DNA of 64,000 nt from Scortum barcoo (Eukaryota; Chordata; Actinopteri; Centrarchiformes; Terapontidae): the NCBI GenBank assembly GCA_023238725.1, contig CM041538.1:3378182-3442181 (forward strand). The letters are read 5' to 3'. Shown in pieces: positions 38,201 through 51,400 of this stretch. The translations under genes and the position numbers were made by a program. How positions within the stretch are numbered: position 1 is the stretch's first letter; each line of letters begins with the position of its first letter. A model generated the notes under the pieces. The model did not search any database and was not told the DNA's origin. It saw only the letters and a program-made list of their open reading frames with translations.

Positions 38201-39531
38201 GAACACGGTGACAGCATGAATGATATTGTTCTAACTGAAACTAAAGTTGTATGTCCCGGGGAAATAGTCAGCATGAGTGGATTGGTTATGGATGGGATTA
38301 GTTAAAACATATAAAACAAAAATATTAAATAAAACTTGTATTTTTACATTGTTCAATTACTACTTACTTACTAATTATTAGTTCCTCCACCACTGATGAA
38401 TGGACAATTAGCATACATTAACGTCATAGACATGCAATTTTTGAAATTTTGTTTTTGAAATAGGACTTTAAACGTAACAAGTACTTCATCCTGTCATGTG
38501 ATCTGTAGGTAGGTGTGTATCTAAACGGAAGAAGCGACCGTCCTGGGTACATGGCCACCTACTTCCACCTGACGTCAGGCCCCAATGACCACATGCTCAA
38601 GTGGCCGTGTCCGTGGCAACAGGCAACTATGGCCCTGATGGATCAGCAGTCTGACATCAGACAGCAGATGAACATGCACCGAATGGTCACCACTGATCCT
38701 GGCAAGATGTCCTCAGATGGTAAGTGAAGGGTGTAGAACTCGTGGTGCAGCCAGCTTGACTATCCACTCAGTGAGTTGTGTTGGTCGAGCAGAGAAGGAC
38801 GGCTCTCCTGTCTCTTCCAGGCACCGAGTACTACTGGGACGATCCCAGGAAGGTGGGCTCTAAGGTGACTGCGTCTGATGGCAGCTATTATTATCGAGGC
38901 CCAGGCACCGGAACAAGTACCTTTATCACCCACAGCAGGCTAAAGAGCAGAAACTACATCAAAGGAGACGACGCCTTCTTCCTCTTCAGTCTGGAAGGTG
39001 TGGAGTCATTCGCCAGACAGTTAGACGGGAGCAGGATAACTTATCCAACTCTGCTCTACATGTGTGATCATCCTGTGTCTGTACTTCTCCTCAGATATAT
39101 CTGATCTGCTGGTGTCTCAGCCTCTTCCCCGCTCTGCAGTCAAAGCCGATGCCAGTCCGATGACGGCTGCACACCATGGTGCTCCGGTGCTGGCCATAGC
39201 TATGGCAGGGTGTGCAGCAGCAGTCGTGCTAATGTTTTCAATGCTGATTGTGGGTAAAGCATGGATGATGAGTAGGAGGTGGAGGAGAGAGCAGAGGGAT
39301 GATGAAGGGGTGATCATACAGGACATGCCTGGATTCATGCAAGTGAGTGACATTAGAGGAAATTTTTAGGTTATTAACAATCAGTAATTAACAGTCTTCA
39401 GTTGTCAGCTGATGCATCTAAAGTAAACTGTATGTGCTTAGTTTGTGTTGTGAAAAATAAGCACTAAAAGATTCTTCACTTCTTTACAGGAACACCCAAC
39501 CACAGATCTCCCATCTCCTTTGACTCCTTGA
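32300..39531 (+). CDS. mep1b: Meprin-beta-like astacin metalloprotease
   Basis: A type I membrane zinc endopeptidase of the meprin family. Fifteen coding exons: 32300-32341, 32430-32457, 32760-32810, 32899-32942, 33704-33782, 33879-33996, 34371-34549, 34772-34990, 36360-36509, 37287-37502, 37705-37961, 38509-38719, 38821-38997, 39095-39342, 39490-39531; 686 residues, all phases consistent. Domains: signal peptide (1 to about 17); propeptide with aspartate switch LLEGDI (Asp50) and tryptic activation site Arg59-Asn60; astacin domain with zinc motif HEFLHALGFWH (His150, His154, His160), catalytic Glu151 and Met-turn SVMHY (205-209); MAM (about 263-425); MATH/TRAF (about 428-590); transmembrane segment (about 620-643); and a short basic tail. 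WPCPWQQATM and the absence of a furin-cleaved insert favour meprin beta over alpha. The EGF-like module between TRAF and membrane in mammalian meprins is absent; the intron there is only 97 bp. Confidence 0.93.
35190..35425. repeat. MITE-like inverted-repeat element in mep1b intron 8
   Basis: Arms 35291-35323 and 35348-35380 are 33-bp inverted repeats with 28 matches, separated by 24 nt. Weaker complementarity extends outward (aaaatggccagcggatctga against the reverse complement of tcagagcaatgggacatttt). All five arm mismatches are transitions. No coding capacity. Confidence 0.6.
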
Positions 39532-39668
39532 AGTCCTGATCAGAGAAAGAAAAAACCTGCACAGAGAGTCCATTACTAAATGATCTCAACAAGGCTTTTA
39601 ATGTATAATCTGACCTGCATAGCCTTACCCTGAAGGTTGTGGAGGGCTGGAGCTGATCTCACTGACAT

Positions 39669-39674
39669 AATAAA
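39669..39674 (+). terminator. mep1b poly(A) signal
   Basis: AATAAA, in the run aataaaataaaa, about 138 bp after the stop codon. Confidence 0.65.
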
Positions 39675-39679
39675 ATAAA

Positions 39680-40770
39680 ATCTCTGACAGCATTCAAATA
39701 ATTGGTTAATCTGAGTGGGTCATTTACAGTGTTGTGCTAACTGTAAGGTGTGAGGGTACTTTGGCGCTCCGCAGACACCATCTCCTTTTCGTCACTAGCT
39801 TTGTGGCTCAGCTTCAGCTCCATTTGAGGCTTTTTGGAAAGCGCTATCCCTGCCTCGAGAACTGAGCCTTCAGAATAAACACAAAAGATATTTAAAAGCT
39901 GTTGACTGAAGGCTGTATCATCCACTGAGCTTACAGTCTACAGTGTCACACAAATTAGGTGATATGTTTTACACCCAACTTCGATAGTTTTTAGTTCAGG
40001 AATTCAGGTACAAAGAACAAGATTTCTGGCTTTGTGGTGATGCCTCCGAAACAACCTTTGAATAATCACGTTGGACAATATTATTTACAGAAGACACAAC
40101 TGACCAGCTGAATGAATAAATGAATGTGAAAATGTTAAACAACATCATAAGGACTTCCTTTCATAGCCAAAGATTAGGGGGGATTAGGACTCACAACTTC
40201 ACATTTTTTTTCAACCCCTGCATTCAGGTTGTGATTTGAAGTTCATTTTCATTTTTACAAGTGAAACAGCCACCACACATCGAACTTTTACCACAATATG
40301 TGAAGTGGCCTGTATTGGCCGACACCAAAGAGCATCTTTGAACAAGTACAGTGGGTCTGCTTAAAAGGGGGAAAAAAAATCCTGAGGCTGTCAGAGGAAT
40401 TACTCATCCATAGTATGACAGACCTGAGTGTAGTTCCAGCAGCAGCCACAGAGAGGCACCACACTCAATATTATCTGTCAGATTGAATTCATTGTTTGGG
40501 TCATGTAAAAAATACATTATACATTGTTCAAAAGGTGCAACTCAGCATTCTTGGATATTAAAATGTGATGTTGGTCATGTTAAATGGCAGAACGGCTACT
40601 AGTACATTACTTATTTGAGTATAGTGAAATGAGACAGTTCCTATTTACCTTAAAGATATTTTCAAATCTACATCTTACATGACCTATAAGACGAAGATAT
40701 CCATTGTCTGGTCCATCATTACATCCAGCACACAGCCACTTATTGAACCCCAGAAAAAACAGACAAACAT
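39680..40770. other. Intergenic gap between convergent mep1b and uhmk1
   Basis: I see no coding exon, RNA gene or repeat of note in this 1.1-kb interval. It separates the mep1b poly(A) signal from the proposed uhmk1 poly(A) site on the other strand. Confidence 0.55.
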
Positions 40771-40791
40771 CAGTTCAAGTCAAGCATCATT

Positions 40792-40797
40792 TTTATT
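40792..40797 (-). terminator. Candidate distal poly(A) signal of uhmk1
   Basis: Read on the minus strand this is AATAAA. About 30-50 nt further downstream on that strand comes a U/GU-rich run (TGTTTGTCTGTTTTTTCTG), the expected downstream element. It is the last well-formed minus-strand signal before the mep1b end. Confidence 0.5.
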
Positions 40798-43700
40798 AGG
40801 AGATACTCAAACAGTATGAGCGCCATGATTCACTCACAACTGGAAGGCTGTAAAGCATGGACTAACTCACACCGTTTCATACATGTTGTACGTGTCTTGC
40901 ATACAGTGACCTTCTCACATTGTGCTTCCTTTAAGCAGAAGTTTGAACAAAAAAAAAAAGAAAAAAGCCACTAGCTTTCAGTCCAGTTTGACCTGTGAGA
41001 CTCAGGACTCACTAAGGATGGATTATCTGTGAATAAAAACACTGTAATGTTTCATTTCATTCATAATTCATTATAGTTTATTTGGCCAAATGAATCATCC
41101 CACTTCTTTAAATATCCCACAGTTAGTGTCAGGATCCGACTTTTATGCAACTTTACAAACTTCTTTTCAACCAAACTGACTCGGATCAAACCAAAAGGAA
41201 GATCTCAATCAAAAAGGTAACAATTCTCAGAAGAATTGTCTTTTGATATTTAAAAGAATATGACACTAAAGACATCATTTTGAGTCTAAACAACTCTAAA
41301 AGATTGTAATAAAAATATCTGTGCAGGTTCTTCCTCCCAATGGTTTGGGCTGTCTGACATTTTAGGTCAGGATTTGGTATTTCTGGACCCTCAGAGGTTG
41401 TGCAGCTCTGCATTTATTCCCAAACTTGATTACAGAACAGCAGTAAGCTTAGATTTTGGTTTAAATGATTGTTCTTAGTTGATCAAGTTGGTTTTCATGG
41501 GACTCATTTCATATGAAAATGTTGAAATATTCAAACTGACAGGTATTCAAAGCTGCACTAATAAATATTTCTATAGTAACAACGGACCAATGTGGAAAAA
41601 GTCATTTTTAGTTTCAAACCCAACCCACGGAGCTCTTAGTGCACTTTGGATAGTTAGTAAGTAGTTGTTTTGGTTTAATAGCCTGCAAAATCAAAATCAG
41701 TTATTGCAGCTTAAAATCAGAATTTTAAAGGCAACTGATGTCACATTTCTCTTTTTACCATCAGTAAACAATTTACTTTGTCGATGTGCATCACATTAAT
41801 TGCAAGGGCAGCTCAAAAACACACCAACAGATGTAAATCTGAAGATATAATCACTGTTGGAGAATGACAGTTCTCATTCCCCTTTGGTTGATAAATTCCA
41901 TCAACAGGTTGTAACTCTTAATGAAACTCTGAGCTGACAGTGTGACACAATGAAGCAGATGATTCTTTTTCTTTATGTTTGAATTTTTATGTACTGTAAT
42001 TTCAAGACTAGCCTTAAACAATGTGTGCTTGACATCATAGTAGAAATGGCCGGCTGCACTTTTGCATATTCACTCCAAACTCCTGCTCACACTGTCCTTA
42101 GGATTTCAAATTATTTGAGTCTGCCTTTTGCAAGCAAATGGGCATACAGCGCTTCAGCTATAACACGACACACGCGCACACACTGATGGAGAAAAATATA
42201 CACATATTACACATCTGTCTCACATAGACGTACCACGCACACAGGTAGGCAGTTCTTGTAACTTAAAAACACTGCCTCCATCAAACAACTTTCTACTGTT
42301 ACTTCATCCCCTACACAGGCACACACACACACCTTAGTCCAAATGATCTAGACACACACCAATGCACAAATGTGCTGAGAGCTTATCAAAGTCAGGCCTA
42401 GAGGTCAGGTGGCATGAAATTAAAGCGAAACCCTGAATCTCTGTCAGTGCACTGAAGGAGCCATGCTGAGCAGCAAAGATAAAAAGAAGAAAGAAAATGA
42501 CAGAAGATGGAAGACAAAATGACTTAAAGCTGCTCTTCAGCTACAGCTTGTGAAGAAGAAGAAGTAACAGAAGCGTTTGAAATGTTAAGACTTAAATGCC
42601 TAAAAATCATGTAATGCAGCATCAACAGAAAAAAAAAATACTAGATTTAGTTTTTTTTTTGCAGAGGCCTGTTTGGATTTTGCTTTTATTTCTTGTGAGC
42701 ACAGATTTCCCTTTAGTGTTCACACAAAACTGAAACTGAATTCAAAGAGATGGGAAGACAAATGGAACGAACACTTTGCCTCACACTGATCCAGCTGTCC
42801 ATGTGTCTGTCTCTGAACCAGACCTATATGGACAGACAAATGGAAGGAGGACAGGAGGATAGCGGGGTAAAACATGTAGGCAGACAGGGCAAGAAACTCT
42901 TCCAGAACAGAGGCCTCCATCTGTCCTGTGCTGCAGACAGGTCAGGGTGAGGTGAGCCTCAACACATTCTGTCCATTCAGCTCCGCCATATGCAGTAATA
43001 AGTGGAATAAAACGACTTCCAGCCCAGGATGACCCAACAAGCGTAACAGAGCACTTAAAGGCACCTGACCCTGCTCCTCACCTTGTCCATCTCTCACCCT
43101 GTTGACCAACACTGAGTGCTCATTACCAGCCCTGCAGTCTACCACAGCACACACACATAATAATACAAGTCATGTCTTCTCTTTGTGCATACTGACATTA
43201 CTCATTTTCCACATGTAAACTAGAGAGATACAATGCAGTGTGGGAAAGAGCTCAAGCTGTGAGTGTAATAACAACAAGGGAGTTTGAGCACCAGCTTATC
43301 TGAAGCCACACTCTTTCTCACATACCATGTTAGCTAACAATAACGGATTCATATGCATGCATATGGAATATCGTACTGTGCTATTATTCTGTTTTCCTCA
43401 TGTTAATCTACATTTTTCCATATTGACACCATTAAAAGTATGCTGGATTAGCTAGTAGTTACTATGTTTATACCCCCTGCAAGAGTAAGTCACACTGAAT
43501 CTAAAAATACATGTGTTCTGATGTGAGCTATGATTGAGGAGTACGATTTTTGCCAAAAATTGTGGCTCTCTTGGTTTGACAACATGTTTTATGTTGATGT
43601 ACTTTGGACAGAACAAGTTGTCTGAAGGCATTTCTGAGAAAATATGTTTTTATAGACAATGGGAATGATAAAAACATAAAGAACTGATTCACCGCTACTA

Positions 43701-44708
43701 AAGATAATTGGTAGTTGCGGGCTTAATTTGCATATTGTCAACAACTGGTAGAAAATGATGTACTTCTGATCATAAGAGAGACACTGTCCCATAATGCTGC
43801 TAAACATAAAAGTTCAAATCAGGTCAAACTGGGTTATGTGCACATGCCTTGACAGTGAACTGTGGCAGCATTAATGTGCACCCTGATTGAGATCAAATCC
43901 TCTGAGCCATATCACATTAGTCAGGTGTTCTATCAACAGTGTGAAATGCAGATTGTGTGGCATGTTTTTTACTTTGTGTGTACACAGCTTCATACAGGTA
44001 GCAGGCAGCTTTCTTCACCTGCATAGACCACACTGTATTAAGAACAAAAACATTACACCCTCTACACCAAGAGTGAAAAATGAACTACACTAAAAGAAAA
44101 AAGAAAAAAACTCTGCAGCCATAAAAATACTAATCTAAACGTGATAGTCATTGTGCAAACAAACACAAAACGAGCTGTTGTTCATATGCTAGAGCTCAGC
44201 TAGAGAAGACGCTTTCAGGATTGAACTAAAATGAGCTCCTACCCCAAACACAACCAGCATGCAGAAAACAACTTGATACTGTATCAATCAGGTCAGGAGC
44301 AGCTTCAAAAAAATATTCGAGTGTAATGAATATTTACGTTTCAACTGTGGACGCTCATAGCTCCGTGGCAGCAGATTCTTTCTTAGACTGTTAATGCAAA
44401 CAGGCCAAAGCTGAATGAGAAGTCTGAGCAGCACCACACTCACACACATTGTCAAACGCTCGATTCACTTAGGTAGCTTTCTTATTCATCAACAAAAGGC
44501 AGGGCGGTTAGAATTGTAAGGTGCAATCAATACAGAAACCTGCTTTGCCCTTTTCTATATAAATTACAAACAGCAGACTCCACAACACACAACCTGTAAC
44601 CTCATGTTAACACTAACACACACCAAACACTACACTGTTTCACAGATTCAGAATCAGTACCATCCCCCAGTTTGTGATACAAGATGACAAATGAACCAGC
44701 TAGAAACG

Positions 44709-44751
44709 GATCATGTTTCATGTGATCATGTGTTTCATGATCATGTGATCC
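44709..44751. repeat. Short imperfect tandem of a 15-bp GATCATGTG unit
   Basis: Three adjacent units begin gatcatgtttcatgt, gatcatgtgtttcat and gatcatgtgatcc, directly before the retroposon tail at 44751. Confidence 0.6.
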
Positions 44752-44796
44752 TAAATTTCCCTGAGGGAGTCATCCCAAAGGGATCAATAAAGTGAA
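44751..44796 (+). repeat. Retroposon 3' tail fragment (aaatttccctgagggag type)
   Basis: It contains aaatttccctgaggga and aaagggatcaataaagt, the end signature of a fish non-LTR element. A related tail with a (TATC)n end is at 59391-59446. Confidence 0.5.
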
Positions 44797-47700
44797 GTCT
44801 AAGTCTATGTTGCAGTGCATTACAAAGAATGGATTCAGTGGATGGTCCTGTTAATAAAGTCTGTAGCGTGATAATAAAGTCAGATTTGTCTCTCAACCCA
44901 CCTCTTGTAGCTTAGCGTTCTCAAACAGGATCTCAAAATGGGATAAATGGAGATTTATGGGGACAACAAGGTGTTATGAACAAGTAGTGAAACAGCCCCA
45001 GCAATTTTCGAAGTGAAGGGGCAAAGGCAGGACTGAGCTTTGGAAGTTCAGATTAGTTAAAGTGTGGAGGAGCACATGCTGTATGCATGTGTGGCACTAA
45101 AAAAAAAAAAAAAAAACCCTAAATCTGTAATAAAATAAAATAAATATCATTTTCATTTGTGTAATTTGTATCATTGTGTCAGGTAAGAAATTGGTACCAC
45201 ACTTAGTTGTGTCATTTGTTGCCATCTCTCGTTTCAGACATTGTCAGTTGGCAACTTTTGTGAAAATGTCACTTTAAAGTGAACCCAACATGGGCGATAG
45301 GCGATACAAGACACTGCAATGTCCCCAGTCTGGGGATCTTTGTATCAGATTTCACATTTCAGCATAAAAGGAGAATAAAGTTTCCAATGAGAGAAGAATA
45401 ATGTCTGAACAATTAGTGGTGTTTAAATTGAGTTTGTTTTTAAGAAAATCCTACTTTCCTGTTAATTACAACAAAATGATATTGTTCTTTCAACATAACT
45501 TCCTACATAATGATTAGGAAATTATGAACCTGAAATAAAGTCTTATAACAAAAAGAAAACATCACCTTGAAAGACAAGGTGACAATCTCGCTGACGTACC
45601 ACAGACTGCTGAGTGCTCTACTGTCAAGTGGTTGGAGCATAATTCAAGTTTCAGATCGAGATTTGTAGGCCAGCGATGCTCTTGAGTAGAAACTTTGGAA
45701 TTCACATTTCAGGCACATACAAATAAAGTTTGTAGAAAAATATGTAGTTCTTTAGATAACACAACCTTTTCCTCCGACTCTCACCTTTAGATTGCTAGTT
45801 TCAGACTTTAAACCAATTTTCTGACAGAAGAAGGAGCAACGCATAATTTAATAAAAATAGGAAGATTTATATGTCCGCCAGCTTCAAATATTTCCTTAAT
45901 ATGAACATCTAGTTTCCCTCACATACTCAAATCACACTGACCTTTTACACGGAGCAGGACTCTACATGCTGCAGCTCTTCACACGTCAGAGTTTGAAGAA
46001 AGACTACTGAACTTTAAGAGAGGAAATAAGAGATTTGTCCTCTTACTAATGAAACGTTAATAATAAGCAATAAAAACCACCTATGCTCAGTTCAGTACAC
46101 AAGAACTTTTTGTTGCTACAGCAGCACAGAGCGCTGTGTATTACTGCTAACTTATGGTTGAGCATGTTTAGTATTTAGCAGTTAGCATACCATCACTGTC
46201 ACTTGTAGTTGCTGTTCAGTAGAAGTTACATATTCTGCACAATGAGCAGCTTCATGGAGAAACTGAAGCGGACCGCTGCTCCATTTTTGTTAGAGTGGGA
46301 TTACATCTGCTGGAAGGGAGTTATTCTCTAAGGCATCTGGAGCTACGTAAGGTATCCGTGCATGCAGGTGTAGCACAACCTGTTGTTAGAGCAGCATTCT
46401 GGTTAGTTAGCTAGCTTGGGTGTCATAGGGCACTTGTTTAGAAATCTAATGTTTTTGGCATGGCGGCTTTATGGGTACTACAGATCCACTGTTATCACAA
46501 AGTGGAACCAAGAGAATGAAAGCCCATAGACTGAAACAATGACTGCTCCTATGCTACAACAAAAAGTACATTCAACTGCAAAAACACCAAGCTGTTTGTT
46601 GCTGCTTATTCGACATGATCACGTTTCTTCCTGGACTGTCTTATTGCCCTGATAAAACCAATGTCATTTTACAATATAGAAATGATATAACATTGCTGCT
46701 GTCAAGATATCTTGATTCCAAGACTGCACATTTTGTGACATTTCAATACCTTGTCACGAAACTAGCAAAATGTCTTTAAATTGACAGAAATATGAAACAA
46801 TTCTGCGTCCTGTGTTTTGGGATCAGACACCTTGGTCAAACATGGACTCACAGGACAATTGTGCTACCCATCAACCCACTGGTTCTGGAAGATTGTATTA
46901 CATTACACTTAATCTGGACACTTAGTGCACTTTCCGCTGTACAACCTCTATTCACCTTGCATGAGTACTGCAATATCTTTAAAGTCATCATGTGTAGGAT
47001 TTTAAAATGTCCAACTTTGGCAAAAGCAAAACAAACTGCAAACACTTTCCACCAGGATTGTCTCTGTTTTCTACAAACAGCTACCTAAGCCATTTGAAAC
47101 ATTAAAGCCATTCCACACACAGCAGCTTTAAACTGCTCCTCCTTTTCAAGACCTTTTCTACCATGGCTGCAACTACTGCTATTTTTGTTCTTGGACTCCT
47201 TTAACAACTGGAAAGAGCTTGTGGGCAATCCAGATTATATTCATACCTCAGTGGTTTTCTAAGAAGCCAGACGAATCAGCTATCACTTTCAGCATATACT
47301 CACAAACACTTTCTTGTTCATGTGCCCTTGCAGCGTTGCAGTGAAAGAACAAAACTCACTGTATGTCCTCATAAACAGCAACGTAGTAAAATGATAATAA
47401 AAATATTCTCTCAGTATGTAGACTTTTGTAAATAAAGAGCTACAGTGCATAAGGCTACGGGGCTCTAGGGGCCGTCGGCTTGCTCAGGTTATGGCAGAGA
47501 GTGAGTGACTACCAGCTGGTGGGGCGGTCACTCCGAGCCATTCCTCCCTGAAAACTGCCCGAGGAGCCAGCAGGAGATCCCTGTACCGTGCCGTTTCCTC
47601 TCATTAAATATTCAACAGAACAAATATAAAAAGGCAACGATAATAATTATTATTACTCATGTAACAACAGGATAGGACACTAATTTCACAACAGGAAGTC

Positions 47701-48403
47701 TTTTTTTCATCATCTGGATTTTAGGTTTGAGAAAGTCCCATTCATTACTACTGGGACATGAGTGTTATCCCGGTACATGTTTCTGATCACATCCCTGACG
47801 CAACTGATGACATAAAGTGTTTCACTAATAATTCATCTAGAGAGATGTAATAGAGAGAACAGATTCTCAGATGTTACACCATTGTGTGATAAAGGCTTTT
47901 GCTCCAAATGTGATCAAAGAAGCTTTTTCTTGTCCTAATCACAAAGTCTTTCAGGTTATTTCTATGAATGAATGAATAAATGAGAATGAAGAGGAAGCTA
48001 GAAGAGGAACTGCTGTCCCCAGACCACAGACCCCTGGCTCAGAGTCATTACACGAGATAGACACTGGTCACCTTGAAGCATTAGACTGATGTGCATTGAT
48101 AATAGCAGTGCACAGACAGGAGGCAGCAGACATGGAGTGTTGCTGTACACTTCTCAAAGCGTTCAATTTACACTCTGCAGGAAACACAGAGTGACTGTAA
48201 AAACCACATGGAGAACATGCAGAACTTTTAACTACACTAACAAGATAATCATCTTAACTCAAACTGCAGGGCAACCACTCATGATTGTGTGTTGGATGTA
48301 GTTAGTTTCAGAGGGAGAAAATGAGGCCTCCCCCGTGGTGGCCTGTGCAGTTGTGTTTTTTTTCATGCGCACAGTGCAGAGGTGTAAATTGAGCTTGAGG
48401 ACG

Positions 48404-51400
48404 TCACTGCACAGTCTGGTACAAGTAACCTCTTTTGTAGGCGCTGAGAGGGTAGAAGGTGGCCACCACAAACTTCCCGTCAAAGGTGCGGCCCGTCAGC
48501 AGCCTCTGGGCCTCTTTGGAGTCGCTGGAGTTGGCATACTCTACAAAGACCTGGCAGACGTACAGACGATGCAGATGAGTTGGCAAGTGAATGGCTGAAT
48601 GTGTGCATATCAAAGTCCACTGACAACATTTCAGATGTAGAGCATGTTAAAGCAGGCTGTGCTTCAGCAGCCGCATTTGAAATGCTGCTTTAACAAGCAT
48701 ATGGATACACACAAACATATACAAACACATACAGTATGTTTACAGCTGGACTTGTTTAATGCATGTTTTATTGGCTGGACTATCACACACCATCTTGTGT
48801 CTGTTACTATTAGTGTATTTATCAGGGACAGAGATAGCCAAGGTGCTGCTATTCATATGTAACCCCTGGAAAGATGGTACAAAAACAGAAATACATAACA
48901 GAATGCAAGATTACAATTACTTAATACATGAAGTCCCAACAAAAAGTCTTCAGCAGTTGTGAAATAAAGGTTTTGTCTTACACTGGGAATTCCATATGTT
49001 TTTAGTTTAACTGAACCATTTTGGAAGATCGGTCTAACCTGTCCTTTCCCTGGGTTCTCCTTGGGGATGAGCAGAGAGACCACTGAGCCATACTTCTGGC
49101 ACTCCTCTTTCATGTCCTCCAGGATGTCTGTGAGAAACAATGACACACTTTAGAAAACAGGAAATCATTTGAGAAATTCACTAAGCCATTAAAAATGTAA
49201 GACTTTACAATGACAAGAAAAAAAACAACACGTTGTACCTTCATACTCTTCTTCATTGTGCAGATGGCTGTCATCAATCAGGTTGAGAAGACGCAGGACA
49301 GGAGAGGGCAGTAGGACCAGGTCCTCAATGTGAGGAGCTGACACACACACATACACACACGTAAATACAGTGCACTGAGAAATGTTTTAATCTAGATGGA
49401 CGTCTCAAATATTGACATATACCAAAGGGAATACTGAAGAATGGGCTCAGTAGGGCAGTATCAGCTGTGCATCTTTGCTTTGGGTCGTTGAGGAGCATGC
49501 TGCAGACACAGAGTGACAAAGGTCCAATCAAACTTCCTCCGCTTACACAGGAAAGTAGGTAAACACACAGCATAGTAGTTACATCTAAGGAATGTGAAGT
49601 GTGCTAAATTCGCAGCTTTATGTGTAACGTACCTTTTGATGAGGTCTCTGAGGTGATAAACAGGGATGGCAGGACACACCAGACTGTTGCTAGCAAAAAT
49701 GTGGTCTACAATGGCAGCACTGTTATCCTAAAGGAGAGGAGATAGAAGATACTGGTTCTGAGCTATCACACTTTTCAGACAACCTGCAAACATTTCAACT
49801 GCAGCATTTTGAGTACACACTGAAAAAATGTGACCAAAATTAACTGATTCAATTGATTTTTCTTCCATTAATCATCAAATCTATGGGACTTTTGATCAAC
49901 TCTAAGCAGAATTCATCTCAACATTTCATGCTGTAATGCATCTTATTCTGAACATTTCCACATTTTGAGACCTTCTGTTTCCATGAAATTGATATCATTC
50001 ATCTACCCTGAGTAGAGCCTTGTCATACCTTCCACTCCTGCGAGCGGACAGTGTCTTTGAGTTTCATTCCTGAAAACATCTCCAACAAGATGATGCCCAG
50101 GCTCCACAGGTCCACAGCGGACGTGCAGCCAGAGTCTCCCTCCACCCCGGCCTGAGCGAGGCTGTTCTGAAACTCAGCCTCCGGAGCACGATACCCATCT
50201 GTCTGGATGTATTTCACATCCTGGAGGAGATAAGGCAAGAAGAGAATTGGAAATGAAATAATGAGTTACACCAAATCCTCTGACTGACCTTCAAATTCCC
50301 ACACACGCCTACCTGGTTTCCCTCTTTGAAGCTTAGGCCAAAGTCGATGAGCTTGAAGCACTCATCATCAGCACTCCAGAGAATGTTGCGTGGCTTGAGG
50401 TCGGCGTGGACGTAGCCTTCTCTGTGAAGGAAGGCGAGCGCCTCCAAGATGTCTCTGGCACAGTGCTGGACAAGCCACATGGAGTGGCCCTGCTGAGGTC
50501 TGCCAAAAAATGTCACACTGTTAAGTTAAACAGAAAGCTCAAGCTCTACTGAAGATGTGAAGGAATTTGCAGTGAGTGTAGTCACTATCATTCATTATGC
50601 TGTTGCTCCCAGTAGTTTTCAGACAAGTTTCAAGCTTGTTTTTTTAATGAGAGTGCCTGTAATGCCTGGGATTTTTGGAAACATGGTGAAATTTAAAGGG
50701 TCAGCTCAGCCAAATTTACAAAAAGACTTTGGTGATCTGACACAAAGCACTCACTGTCAGCAGTCAGTGTTGTACACTCACTGGAACCAAAAATATTCTC
50801 TGTGAAAACTAATGGTAACAAGTCCCACATTTTTCATTTGGAGTTTTTTTTAAATTGCAACTGAAACTGAATGAAGAATGTTCCATTTTTTTTATTTTAC
50901 GGTTAAATGTTACAAAGAATACTGACACAGGCCTGCCACTGTGTGAGGTGTGAAGCTTTTTTTTCTATTTTAAAACTCAGTGGAAAACATCAGTCAACAA
51001 ACATGTCAGCACACCGTTCACAACAGGGGAAGTGAACCAGTCATCCTCTGTATAGGAAGCAAAAACCTTTGCCATCAAGCTATATGTACCACACAAAGCA
51101 AAGTGTGGCTACATACTCTCCAGTTGCCAGTTTATTAGGAACAGCGAGCTAAAACTAATGCAGCCTAACACAACAGTCCTTCAATAAATCCTCTCTTCCT
51201 GAAGGTTATTCTTTTAAACAGGTTTTGATTCAGCTATCTGATCACACAGGAGGCTGCAGTGTGTGGTGCTGTTGAATTGTACTGTCTTGTGCTCATAGGT
51301 GTTTCTATCATTTGGTCCACCGCATTTACAATATATCAACAAGGGTGGACTAGATAACAGAAACACCTCCCCACAAACTGCCACAGTCAGTTATACTGTC

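Larger units (their letters stand above)
40798..48403 (-). other. Probable long 3' UTR of uhmk1
   Basis: 7.6 kb with no coding-like exon on either strand, lying directly downstream of the uhmk1 stop codon and ending at a well-formed minus-strand poly(A) signal. Mammalian UHMK1 is known for a multi-kilobase 3' UTR, so this fits the family. It contains a retroposon tail (44751-44796), an A-run near 45100 and a GC-richer patch at about 47450-47600. Earlier AATAAA matches on the minus strand (for example near 42685) could give shorter forms. The assignment is inference; an independent non-coding gene cannot be excluded. Confidence 0.4.
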
